NCBI GenBank assembly: GCA_934661755.1
Contig: CAKUJM010000011.1
Span: 1 to 61,271 of the forward strand
Direction of reading: 5' to 3'
DNA from: an uncultured Lentisphaeria bacterium
GTDB taxonomy: Bacteria; Verrucomicrobiota; Lentisphaeria; Oligosphaerales; Oligosphaeraceae
Length of the DNA: 61,271 nucleotides
Shown here: positions 51,444 to 60,019 of the stretch, one piece after another
How the letters are laid out: each line of letters opens with the position of its first letter
Numbering within the stretch: the stretch's first letter is position 1
Position numbers and translations under genes: made by a program
The notes under the pieces: generated by a model
Told to the model about the DNA's origin: nothing
What the model saw: only the letters and a program-made list of their open reading frames with translations
Database searches by the model: none

Positions 51444-54400
51444 TCAAATTCCATTGTCCTCGGATTTCTGTTGCAGTTCCATGATGGCGTCGCGGCTGGC
51501 CAGCCAGATGCGGCCATCGGGCAGTGCGAACACTCCGGCAATTGGCGTCGGCGTGGTGAATCTGGCGGCCGGCCGGCCGGTGGAGTCGTAGATCGCGCCC
51601 TCCCGTCCGCCGGCGACGGCGACAACGGGTGCGGTGGCGTGGTCCTGGACTGCCACGAAGCGGGCGGTGAAGGGCAATGACGCCGTCCAGAGCGGGCGCA
51701 ATTGGCCGTCCAGCGCCAGCATATCCCTTGCGAGGGTGACCAGGATTGCGCCGTTGCGGCCGGTGCCGGTGAAGTCTCCGGTGGTCCAGTCGAGGATGAA
51801 TTTGCCCATATTCTTTTCGCCGGGGCCCAGGTTGAGCTGATATTTGGGTTTTCCGGAATTATCATAGACGCTCATCCAGAGATACATCCCCTGGGTGTCG
51901 GCCATGAGATCCGGCTGGCCATCGCCGTTGAAGTCATCGATGGCCATTTTGGTGCGGTAGAGCGACCCGAAGGACGGGAAATTCCTGTATCCCGGCAGGT
52001 TTTCCTTGAACGAAGTGAAGGTATTGCCGGTCTTTTCATTTACCAGCCAGAGGTAGTTTCCGTCGGCGGAGGAGTGGCGCAGTCCGACGGCGTTGGTGAC
52101 GCCGACGGGGTCGCGCAGCAATGCGATCTGCCGGGTCGGCCCCCAGGCATGGCCGTATCTGCGGATCAGTTTTCCGTCGGCGTCGATCGCCTCCATGGTG
52201 CAGGCGCTGCCGGCATAGAGCCGGTTTCCGGATGCGGTCAGTGCGAAGATTCCGGGGTAGGCGTCCTTGAACCAGTAGAATTTCTGGGTGGCCTCCACCT
52301 CCGGTGCGAGGATGGAGGTGAAGCGCCATAGTTCGCGTCCGCTGGCGCGATCGAAGGCGATGATCTGGCTGTTGTGGCATCCGGCGACCACGGCGTCGAT
52401 GGCGGGGAAGTATTCGGCGGCAGTGACTGCCGATGGCGTATTGTAGCTGCGGGCAAGCCGCCCGTGGTCGTCTATGAGCATCAGACCGCTGCGGGCGCCG
52501 GAGAGCAGGTGGAATCTGCCCCGGATGGCGACCGGGGTGAAGAAGTCGGCCGGATGCGGCAGCCGGAGGATCGTCTTCACCGGCAGCCTGGCGGTGGTGT
52601 CGTCGTCGGCCTCCGCCGATGCCGGGGTGGCGGGTTTCAGCGATGCCAGGCGCTTCTGGAAGTCCGCCCGCCATGAGGACGGCGGATGGGCGGTCATGGT
52701 GGCGGTGGCGTCGGAAAGCACTTCCAGCCGCCCGCCGGGGAAGTCCAATGCCGTGCCGGGCTTGCCCTCCACCGACAGTTCCCCGGTGGCAAGGTCCCAG
52801 TCGATGGCGACGGGACTGGACGCCTGCAGCAGGCCGTCCAGGCGTACGATTCCGAATCCCATGGCGCGGCCGGGGTCGATCAACGCCAGCGTGCCTTCGC
52901 CGACTCCAGCGAATTGTCCGGTGAAGGCCAGGGCATCCGCCGGCAATTTGAGGAGTGCGGCGCGCGGTCCGACGGGCAGGGCGTCGATGGGCTGCTGGTC
53001 GGTTTCGGGGGCGATCAGGGTGAAGGTGGTGACAGGCTGTGCAGGGTCGCCGCCGAAGGTGCGTTTGGCGCTTGCGCAGTCGATGTCGGTGGTCGCGTAT
53101 TGGGCGCCGCCGGTGGCAAAGGCGATTCGCTGGCTGTCATCCGGCTGGAATTCCAGATGCCGGGCGCAGATCCACGCCTTTTTTATTTCGGGGATGCGGC
53201 TGGCCACTTCGATTTCCAGCCGGTGGCTGCCGGCGGCAAGCCGCTGTTTCCCGAGGGCGACCAGGTCGGTGGTGAAGGCGCTGCTGTCGTGGTAATGGGG
53301 GACTTCCTGCCGCAGCAGCCGGCCGTCCAGACGGAAATTGACCGCCGCCGCGCGGGTGTTATGGCGCAGCATCGAGACATGCATTTGGCCGGAGAATGGC
53401 TCATGCAGGGTGAAGTCGATTACGGCGCGTTCGCCATCCTTCATGGTTTCAAAGAGGGTGGCGTTGGGTCCGAAGCTTATCTTGCCGCCGCCGTCGCAGG
53501 CGTTGCGGCATTCGCGCACCGGGATGATCCGTCCGGGTGGCAGCCGCAGCTTGTTGGGGCTGCCCGACTCGGTGATGGTGGCGGCGCATTGGAAATTTAT
53601 GGCGCAGTTGATTGGCATGGGGGATTTTTCCCGTGGGGTCACGGTGTCGGCCAGCAGCAGGAAGCGGCGTTTCCGCAGCAGCAGGTCCCGTTGCCAATGG
53701 GCGTAGGCCTGGTCGGGCACGCCGCCGGAGAAATATACGGCGTCGCCGGCGCTGCCGAAGCCATAGGTCTGGCCGGCCGTCGGGATATGCGGTTCGGTGG
53801 TGCCGTTGCGGTAGGTCTGGCAGAAGTTGCCCAGGCCCTTGAGGACTTCCTGGCCGTTCAGCCGGAACCGGTAGAGCGAGAGCAGCCGGAAGGCGCTGCG
53901 GGAGCCCGTATTGAAGCAATCGAAGGAGACGAAGTCGCCGGTGGTGCCCAGGCTGTCGCGCCAGGAGATCCCGAGGTTGAGCTTGTCCAACGGGGCCTTG
54001 ACTTTGAAATGGTCGTGCTGGGAGGCGGTCATCGGTACTGCCGTCCAGCGTCCGACCAGCTCCAGCGGCTCGCGCTTGGCGATTTTGCCATCGGGGAGGT
54101 ATGACGGGCCGATTTTTCTGCCCGCAGTCCACGGCGGCAGCAGGTCGGCGTAGTAGAGGAATTTCCCGTCGTTGAACTGTTCGGCCGCCATGTAGAAGGT
54201 CTGGCGCGCCGCGGTGTCAAGCATCTCCGAGCGGCTTGAGCCATCCCACTTGCATTCAAAGAGCCTGATTGAGTTGGCCAGGGCGCCGTCATCTTCATGG
54301 CGGTCATCGCCGGCCAGGGCCAGGAACTGCAGCGGCGGATTGACGGCGCCGGAGAGAAACCATCCGATGACGCCGCTTTCGCCGTCGATCCATCCGTCGG

Positions 54401-56795
54401 CGCGGTGGATGGGCTCAAATCCGGATTTGGCGGCCGCCAGGGAATTTTTCCAGACTGGCGCGGGGTAGTCGCGATTGAAGTACCGTGCCAGCGCATATAG
54501 CGAGATGTCCCCCCATTGGTGATGGCGGTCGCCGGTGATGCGCTGCTTCGGGTTTACGCGTCGTGTGGACCATTGGCTGATGCCCGGGTGGTCCAGCTGC
54601 CTGGACAGCGCGCGGGTGATTTTGAGGCGGGTCTCATCATTGAAGAACGGGTGTTCCTCGATCAGGTCCCAGAGCAGGATCAGCTGGTGGCAAGTATAAT
54701 GATAGGGGCCCGACAGCGGCTCAGATGGATTCTCGATGCTCTCGGCGTTGAATTTTTTTATATCTGCGATCGCCTTCTGATCCGGGAAGGCCAGCCGGAG
54801 AAAGTCCCGCGCATAGCGGATGTCGCCGGTCTGATAGAACAGCGCCATCATCGAGGCGACGTAGTTCCAGCCATAGCCGGCGGGGATGCCGGAGATCATC
54901 CGGCTGTAATAGTTGTTGGGGTCATAGGCATTGAACGGGTAGGGGGGGAAGCCGGGGACCTTGAGTTCCATCAGATGGCCGGCAACGCGATCCTTTCCGA
55001 GGATCGCCGCCAGCCTGTCGGCGGCATTTGCCACTCCGGCATCGTCGCTGCCGCCGGCCAGCAGGACATTGAAATTGCCGCCGGTGGGGTTGTGGATGGA
55101 GCGCACCTCATGGCCGCCGGGGCCGGGGTAGGCGCGGTCGGTATAGCAGAATCCCTGCCGGTAGAGACGGTTGATGAGGTCGTTGTTCTCCCGGGCGCCG
55201 ACCGCGATCACGTGGCTTTCCAGCGGCAGCCTGATGGTGGAGGGATCGACCACCTTCAGGCCGGTTGCGTCCGCCAGGCGGGCGGCGGCACGGCGGCATC
55301 CCGGGGTGTCGCCGGCGGCAATTATCGCCATGGGGCGGCTGTCCTCCCAGAGGCGGGTCTCCAGCGACAGATCCTTGAGCTGGCGGATCGGGGGGGTGCG
55401 GCCTGGAGTGGAGTCGGAGGTGTCCGGGCCATCCACCTTCCTGAACTCGACCTTCTGGAGCAGGAATCGCGGCGTGGCGGCCTTGTGGGTGTAGATGTAC
55501 AAGTCGATGGAGCGCGTGCCCTCGCCGGCCTCGATGGTGACGGTGGTGGGCTGGAATTCCCCGGGCGGTCCGGGGTCCAGCGGTTCCTGGACGTAGGTGT
55601 TCTGGGGGTGGACCCGGAGCTGGATGTAGGCGTTGGCGGGGTCGGCGTCGTCATCCGGCAGGGCCGAGTATGCGGTCGCCGCATATCTGCCGGGCGAGGT
55701 GATCGGGATTGACTGGACAATGCCGGCTTCCTCCTCCGCGCTGTCGTCGTCGATGTAGAGGAGTCCGTCGCGCACCTGCAATGGCGTGTTGCCGTATTGC
55801 CGCCATCCGGCGGGGACATTGGCGGCGTTGCGGCCGGACAGCTCGCCGTTGACGAGGGATGCTTCGGCGGGGGCATCCGCCTTCTTGAACTCGACCTTCT
55901 GGAGCAGGAACCGCGGCGTGGCGGCCTTGTGGGTGTAGATGTACAAGTCGATGGAGCGCGTGCCCTCGCCGGCTTCGATGGTGACGGTGGTGGGCTGGAA
56001 TTCCCCGGGCGGTCCGGGGTTCAGCGGCTTCTGGACGTAGGTGTTCTGGGGGTGGATCCGGAGCTGGAGGTAGGCGTTGGCGGGGTCGGCGTCGTCATCC
56101 GGCAGGGCCGAGTATACGGTCGCCACATATCTGCCGGGCGAGGTGATCGGGATTGACTGGACAATGCCGGCTTCCTCCTCCGTGCTGTCGTCGTCGATGT
56201 AGAGGAGTCCGTCGCGTACCTGCAATGGCGTGTTGCCGTATTGCCGCCATCCGGCGGGGACATTGGCGGCGTTGCGGCTGGACAGTTCGCCGTTGAGGAA
56301 GGCCGCACCTTCGCCGATTTTCCCGACGGTGACGTTGCGCACCAGGTATTCGCCGCAGCCCGGCCGCGAGCTGAAGATATACAGCTGCATGCGGTCAGTT
56401 CCCTCCGGGGCGTCGATCCCCGCTTGGAAGGGTCGGAAGCTGCCGTTGGGCGGCAGCGGGTTCAAGAAGACCTGCTGGTACTGGTTGGATGGCAGCGCCC
56501 GTAGCTGGAGCCGTGCTCCGGCGGGTGGCTGGACGCCGGCGGGGACTGCCGCCTCCAGAGTGGCTTCGTAATGTCCCGCGCCCTCCGCCGGGATGATGCA
56601 GCTTACTCCCCACTCGTCGGCGTCGCTGCGATCCGAGAGCCGCAGGACGCCGTCCTGGACTGACATGTCGCCATTCTGGCCGTAGATCCGCCATCCGCCT
56701 GGCGCGCCGGACTCGTCCGGCTGGCCAAAGGGCACCACATCGGCCATAAGCGGCAATGCGGCGGCCATCAGCAATGTACGCATCAGTTTTTTCAT
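51444..56795 (-). CDS. Secreted polysaccharide-lyase-like protein with beta-propeller
   Basis: A 1783-residue exported protein (signal peptide TLLMAAALPLMADV). Residues about 20-150 and two near-identical 148-residue units (about 166-303 and 314-451) are beta-sandwich, CBM-like domains. Residues about 560-1000 form an alpha/alpha-toroid with heparinase/alginate-lyase-like features (FNAYDPNNYYSRMISGIPAG; WIDGESGVIGWFLSGA). A beta-sandwich region follows to about 1330. The C-terminal 350 residues are a beta-propeller (IIAFDRASGRELWRFTSIL) with an FG-GAP-like DFNGDGQPDLMAD. Likely degrades an acidic polysaccharide, but catalytic residues cannot be fixed and the family number is unknown. Confidence 0.55.
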   Translation of the reverse strand: MKKLMRTLLMAAALPLMADVVPFGQPDESGAPGGWRIYGQNGDMSVQDGVLRLSDRSDADEWGVSCIIPAEGAGHYEATLEAAVPAGVQPPAGARLQLRALPSNQYQQVFLNPLPPNGSFRPFQAGIDAPEGTDRMQLYIFSSRPGCGEYLVRNVTVGKIGEGAAFLNGELSSRNAANVPAGWRQYGNTPLQVRDGLLYIDDDSTEEEAGIVQSIPITSPGRYVATVYSALPDDDADPANAYLQLRIHPQNTYVQKPLNPGPPGEFQPTTVTIEAGEGTRSIDLYIYTHKAATPRFLLQKVEFKKADAPAEASLVNGELSGRNAANVPAGWRQYGNTPLQVRDGLLYIDDDSAEEEAGIVQSIPITSPGRYAATAYSALPDDDADPANAYIQLRVHPQNTYVQEPLDPGPPGEFQPTTVTIEAGEGTRSIDLYIYTHKAATPRFLLQKVEFRKVDGPDTSDSTPGRTPPIRQLKDLSLETRLWEDSRPMAIIAAGDTPGCRRAAARLADATGLKVVDPSTIRLPLESHVIAVGARENNDLINRLYRQGFCYTDRAYPGPGGHEVRSIHNPTGGNFNVLLAGGSDDAGVANAADRLAAILGKDRVAGHLMELKVPGFPPYPFNAYDPNNYYSRMISGIPAGYGWNYVASMMALFYQTGDIRYARDFLRLAFPDQKAIADIKKFNAESIENPSEPLSGPYHYTCHQLILLWDLIEEHPFFNDETRLKITRALSRQLDHPGISQWSTRRVNPKQRITGDRHHQWGDISLYALARYFNRDYPAPVWKNSLAAAKSGFEPIHRADGWIDGESGVIGWFLSGAVNPPLQFLALAGDDRHEDDGALANSIRLFECKWDGSSRSEMLDTAARQTFYMAAEQFNDGKFLYYADLLPPWTAGRKIGPSYLPDGKIAKREPLELVGRWTAVPMTASQHDHFKVKAPLDKLNLGISWRDSLGTTGDFVSFDCFNTGSRSAFRLLSLYRFRLNGQEVLKGLGNFCQTYRNGTTEPHIPTAGQTYGFGSAGDAVYFSGGVPDQAYAHWQRDLLLRKRRFLLLADTVTPREKSPMPINCAINFQCAATITESGSPNKLRLPPGRIIPVRECRNACDGGGKISFGPNATLFETMKDGERAVIDFTLHEPFSGQMHVSMLRHNTRAAAVNFRLDGRLLRQEVPHYHDSSAFTTDLVALGKQRLAAGSHRLEIEVASRIPEIKKAWICARHLEFQPDDSQRIAFATGGAQYATTDIDCASAKRTFGGDPAQPVTTFTLIAPETDQQPIDALPVGPRAALLKLPADALAFTGQFAGVGEGTLALIDPGRAMGFGIVRLDGLLQASSPVAIDWDLATGELSVEGKPGTALDFPGGRLEVLSDATATMTAHPPSSWRADFQKRLASLKPATPASAEADDDTTARLPVKTILRLPHPADFFTPVAIRGRFHLLSGARSGLMLIDDHGRLARSYNTPSAVTAAEYFPAIDAVVAGCHNSQIIAFDRASGRELWRFTSILAPEVEATQKFYWFKDAYPGIFALTASGNRLYAGSACTMEAIDADGKLIRRYGHAWGPTRQIALLRDPVGVTNAVGLRHSSADGNYLWLVNEKTGNTFTSFKENLPGYRNFPSFGSLYRTKMAIDDFNGDGQPDLMADTQGMYLWMSVYDNSGKPKYQLNLGPGEKNMGKFILDWTTGDFTGTGRNGAILVTLARDMLALDGQLRPLWTASLPFTARFVAVQDHATAPVVAVAGGREGAIYDSTGRPAARFTTPTPIAGVFALPDGRIWLASRDAIMELQQKSEDNGI
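55442..56297 (-). repeat. 444-bp tandem duplication within lyase-like gene
   Basis: 55442-55853 and 55886-56297 are nearly identical with an offset of 444 bp (148 codons). I count about a dozen mismatches in roughly 410 bp. It encodes two successive copies of a carbohydrate-binding-type domain. Confidence 0.9.
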
Positions 56796-56838
56796 GGTTT
56801 CTCTCGTGGTGGAAGGGTTGTCTGAAGAGGGACGGCGC

Positions 56839-57636
56839 CTAGTAGGCGTGTGGTGCGCTGGCGTCGGAGTTCGGCTGTTCGACGTAGTAGTACCAGACGT
56901 TGTGGGAGGGGCTGGGGCTCGGATCATAGCGGCCGATTTTGCCGAAGGATGCGACATGGCCGTCGAAATGGCCGACGTTGATGCGGCCGTTCTGATGGCG
57001 GTCCCAGGCGACGAGATCGTAGTTGGAGCCGAGGCCCCAGCCGCTTGCCATGTAGCTGCAGTAGTAGCAGTCGACGAAGTCGAATTTCAGCGACGCATGG
57101 CGGATTTGGGAGATTTTCTGCGCCCTGGAGACCCAGCCGTTTCGCGGGTGCCAGTATCCGCCGACATTCTGGTAGCGGCCATAGCCGCCATTGGCGACGA
57201 TCGGCGCGCCGCTGGCATTCCAGAGCTTGTAGAAGGTGTTGTTCGGGGCGTCGGAGATGGCCAGGCGGGTGTCTACCCGGCCGTCCTCGGCATAGGCGGC
57301 GGGGCACATCGGGACGGCGGCGTACTCGCCGTTGTTTTTCCGGTGGCGGCGGCTGGGCAGGCTTCCGGCGTATTTGGCGGTGAAGTAGAGGGTGTGATGC
57401 CACCAGTATTGGACGTTGCCGTGCGGGGTGGCGGTGGGGATGATGAAGTCGTCGTAGTCGCCGGCGTAGAGGATTTGCGCCAGCTCCAGCTGCTTGATGA
57501 TGTTGATGCAGGCGGCTGACTTGGCCTTGGCACGGGCCTTGGCAAGCGCCGGCAGGAGCATGCTTGCCAGGATGGCGATGATCGCGATCACGACCAGCAG
57601 CTCGATGAGGGTGAATTGTCGGGGTGTTCTTCTCAT
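56839..57636 (-). CDS. Pseudopilin-like protein (N-methylation motif)
   Basis: A 265-residue protein starting RRTPRQFTLIELLVVIAIIAILASML, the prepilin peptidase cleavage/N-methylation signal with Glu at +5. It is followed by a C-terminal DUF1559-type region. The near-C-terminal RHQNGRINVGHFDGHV resembles the H-X9-DG motif of that family but has ten residues between His and Asp-Gly. Such proteins are multiplied in Lentisphaerota and Planctomycetes genomes and usually sit beside glycan-degradation genes. AGGAGG precedes the ATG at 57636, which replaces an earlier in-frame ATG at 57720. It could be part of a type II secretion-like surface structure. Confidence 0.9.
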   Translation of the reverse strand: MRRTPRQFTLIELLVVIAIIAILASMLLPALAKARAKAKSAACINIIKQLELAQILYAGDYDDFIIPTATPHGNVQYWWHHTLYFTAKYAGSLPSRRHRKNNGEYAAVPMCPAAYAEDGRVDTRLAISDAPNNTFYKLWNASGAPIVANGGYGRYQNVGGYWHPRNGWVSRAQKISQIRHASLKFDFVDCYYCSYMASGWGLGSNYDLVAWDRHQNGRINVGHFDGHVASFGKIGRYDPSPSPSHNVWYYYVEQPNSDASAPHAY

Positions 57637-57716
57637 CGCTTTTCCTCCTGTTTGGGGTGATGGGTTGAACCCGGGGGCGGGTGGTGGCGGGCGGTGTTTT
57701 GGCGGGACGGCGGCGG

Positions 57717-58823
57717 TCATTGCAGGCGGTTCCGGAGCCAGAAGTAGAGCGCGTCGCCGATTTGCCGATGGCCGTCGGTGGTCGGATGCAGCGCGTTGGT
57801 CTGCCGCAGTGTCTTCCGGGAGCTGCCGGCGGAAACCGGCATCATCGATGACGGGTAGTGGTGTTCGGTGTCAAGGGCGACATGGATGGGTATCAGCGAC
57901 AGCCGGCTGTCCTGGCGGCATTTTTCGAAGAGCACCTCCCAGAGCCTGAAGAGATTTCGCCGGAACTGGCTTCTGTTGATGGCGGTGCCGTAGTTGTTTC
58001 CGAATGCGTCCTGTCCTGCCGGTGGCGGCGGGATTGCGATGCCGATGATGGCATCCGGCGCGGCGGCGCGGAAGCACCGGATCAGCCGGTCGAAGGAGTT
58101 TCCGACTTTGTCCAGTCGCGACGCGATGTTGTCATCCGACGCCGTCGCGATGTCGTTGCCTCCCAGGATCACCACTATCACCTCCGGCGGCAGGCCGTCG
58201 TTGCGCCGGTCGAGATATCCCTGGAAGTCGAGGCGGTTCCGGGCGGCCAGGAATGGGCTTTTGCCACGGTAGCCGTCGGCGTCGGTCCAGCGGCTGACGT
58301 AGTCGCTGTAGGTCCAGCCGCCGCGTCCTTCATGGAGCACTTCACCGCTTTGGGCGGTGGTGCGTCCTGCGCCATAGTGGCTGCCGATGAACCTGGCCTC
58401 ATAGCCGTCCTGTTTCAGCCGTGCCGCCAGCTGGCGCGGGTAGTAGGTGCCGTCTGTCAGGCTGTCGCCTACCAGCAGGATTGACAGCTGGCGGGGGCTG
58501 GCCTTCGGGGCCACCTCGACTGTGCAATCGGCGCTTGCCAGCGCCATGCCGTCCTGCCCGCGCCATTCGATGCGCAGTGGGCGGGATGCGCCGGCCTCGG
58601 AGTCCTTCGGGGTGTATGTCCAGCGTTTTTCCTCCAGCCGCCCATCCGGGGTCACCACCACCGGTTCGCCGGGGAAGCCGTCCGGCACCAGATTGTCGAA
58701 GTAGACGTTGCATTCGCAATTGGCCACTGCGTAAATGCGCTGCGGCAGCATTGGGTCGGCGGCGGCGAAGGCGGCCAGGGAGCTGGCGAGGAGCATCGTG
58801 ATTGTCCAGGAGTTCTTTTTCAT
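57717..58823 (-). CDS. Secreted SGNH/GDSL hydrolase
   Basis: A 368-residue exported esterase-like protein (signal peptide LLASSLAAFAAADP). The first 100 residues are an Ig-like or accessory domain. The SGNH blocks follow: VGDSLTDG (nucleophile Ser near 118), GRGGW, ILGGNDI (Asn near 219) and TNALHPTTDGH with the catalytic His. At the usual Asp position three residues before the His there is Asn (N-A-L-H), so the catalytic Asp is replaced or supplied elsewhere. It probably removes acetyl or other esters from polysaccharide. The start overlaps the regulator stop by 4 bp (ATGA). Confidence 0.82.
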   Translation of the reverse strand: MKKNSWTITMLLASSLAAFAAADPMLPQRIYAVANCECNVYFDNLVPDGFPGEPVVVTPDGRLEEKRWTYTPKDSEAGASRPLRIEWRGQDGMALASADCTVEVAPKASPRQLSILLVGDSLTDGTYYPRQLAARLKQDGYEARFIGSHYGAGRTTAQSGEVLHEGRGGWTYSDYVSRWTDADGYRGKSPFLAARNRLDFQGYLDRRNDGLPPEVIVVILGGNDIATASDDNIASRLDKVGNSFDRLIRCFRAAAPDAIIGIAIPPPPAGQDAFGNNYGTAINRSQFRRNLFRLWEVLFEKCRQDSRLSLIPIHVALDTEHHYPSSMMPVSAGSSRKTLRQTNALHPTTDGHRQIGDALYFWLRNRLQ

Positions 58824-59899
58824 GCTGATGGATGTTTCTGGGGTGATGGGGTGGCGGCGGGCTGCAAGGCGTCGCCGGAGGCGGAAGTCACCAGCCGTGG
58901 CGTCAGGTAAATCCGTTTGGCCGGGGTCCCGGGGGAGCGGATTCGGCGCAGCGCCTCGCCCAGGGCGACGCGGCCGATTGCCGGCCAGTCGGCGGCGATG
59001 GTGTCGACCGGCTCATATCCCGGCAGGATCAGCGACTTGCCGTCGATTGCGAGGGTGGCAAAATCGGCAGTCAGGGTGCGGGCGGTCTTTTCCCGGTAGC
59101 CGCGGCTGGTATGCTCGAAGAGCTCGCCGCCGGTGAAGAGCAATCCGGCGCCGCTGGCGGGAGGCGGCAGCTGGGTGGCTTCGGGGATCTCGTCGACCGA
59201 ATGGATGGTTGTGTCAATGCCGTTGGCGGCCAGCTGCAGCTGCGCCAGCTGGGCGCGGAAGAAATGCAGTGGCGCCGGATTGGTGAAAACCGCCACCTGG
59301 CGGCAGTCGCGCTTCCGGAAGTATTGCGCCGATTGCTCGGCGGCCTCCACCGGATCCAGCGACACCACGGAGACGGCGCCGCCGTACATCCGGTGCATTT
59401 CGACTCCGACTGCCGGGCATTGCGCCAGGAACTGCGTCTGCGAGAAGTCGTAGGTGCCGAGGATCACCAGCGCATCGCAGCCCGCGCTATTGGCCTTGAT
59501 CGCCGCCTGGTCGAAGGTCTTTCCGAGGGCGAATCCCGCGCGGGTCTCCAGGATCACCCCGAAATCCAGCGCCGCCTGCTGCATCCCCAGCAGCACGTGC
59601 GCGCAGTAGGTCTTGGTCAGGTCGGCCGTGTAGAGCAGCACGCCGATGCGCAATCCCTGCTCCGGCCGGTCGGCATGGCCATTGATGAACACCCCGCAGC
59701 CGCGGCGGCACTCCAGCATCCCCTTGTCCCGCAGATGCCAGATTCCCCGTCGCGCGGTGTCCAGATTGATGTCGAAGCGCTGGCTTAGCTCCCGCAGGGG
59801 CGGCAGGCGGTCGCCGGTTTGGTAGACGCCGGCGGCGATCATCGACTCAAGATACTCGGTCAGCCGGGAGTAGTCGGAATTTTTTTTGATGTGGATCAT
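58820..59899 (-). CDS. GntR-type regulator with LacI-like sensor domain
   Basis: A 359-residue cytoplasmic DNA-binding protein. The N-terminal 70 residues are a GntR winged helix (YQTGDRLPPLRELSQRFDIN; LDTARRGIWHLRDKGMLECR). The rest is a periplasmic-binding-protein-like (LacI/GalR) sensor domain (GLRIGVLLYTADLTKTYCAH; CDALVILGTYDFSQTQF). This AraR-type fusion is common in PVC bacteria and senses a sugar. ATG 59899 is chosen over an in-frame TTG at 59968. It lies in an operon between the oxidoreductase and the SGNH hydrolase, so it probably regulates its own operon through the repeats at 61109-61150. Confidence 0.85.
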   Translation of the reverse strand: MIHIKKNSDYSRLTEYLESMIAAGVYQTGDRLPPLRELSQRFDINLDTARRGIWHLRDKGMLECRRGCGVFINGHADRPEQGLRIGVLLYTADLTKTYCAHVLLGMQQAALDFGVILETRAGFALGKTFDQAAIKANSAGCDALVILGTYDFSQTQFLAQCPAVGVEMHRMYGGAVSVVSLDPVEAAEQSAQYFRKRDCRQVAVFTNPAPLHFFRAQLAQLQLAANGIDTTIHSVDEIPEATQLPPPASGAGLLFTGGELFEHTSRGYREKTARTLTADFATLAIDGKSLILPGYEPVDTIAADWPAIGRVALGEALRRIRSPGTPAKRIYLTPRLVTSASGDALQPAATPSPQKHPSA

Positions 59900-59937
59900 G
59901 GGGTGGAGGGGATGGATGAGAAGGGCTTTTGGTGCGG

Positions 59938-60011
59938 CGTCCCGTGACTGTCTGGCGATTTTGGTCAAATCTGGCGGGAATGCGCGAAGGAAACCAACTT
60001 CACGGCATTCA
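59938..60011 (-). repeat. Interspersed repeat family, copy C (internal to operon)
   Basis: About 74 bp in the gap between the oxidoreductase stop and the regulator start. On the minus strand the left part AATGCCGTGAAGTTGGTTT matches copy B AATCCGTGAAGCTGGTTCT, and the right part AGTCACGGGACGCCGC resembles the right end and flank of copies B and D. The internal part is shorter than in A and B. The position within an operon makes it a transcribed spacer. Confidence 0.55.
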
Positions 60012-60019
60012 GGATGGAA

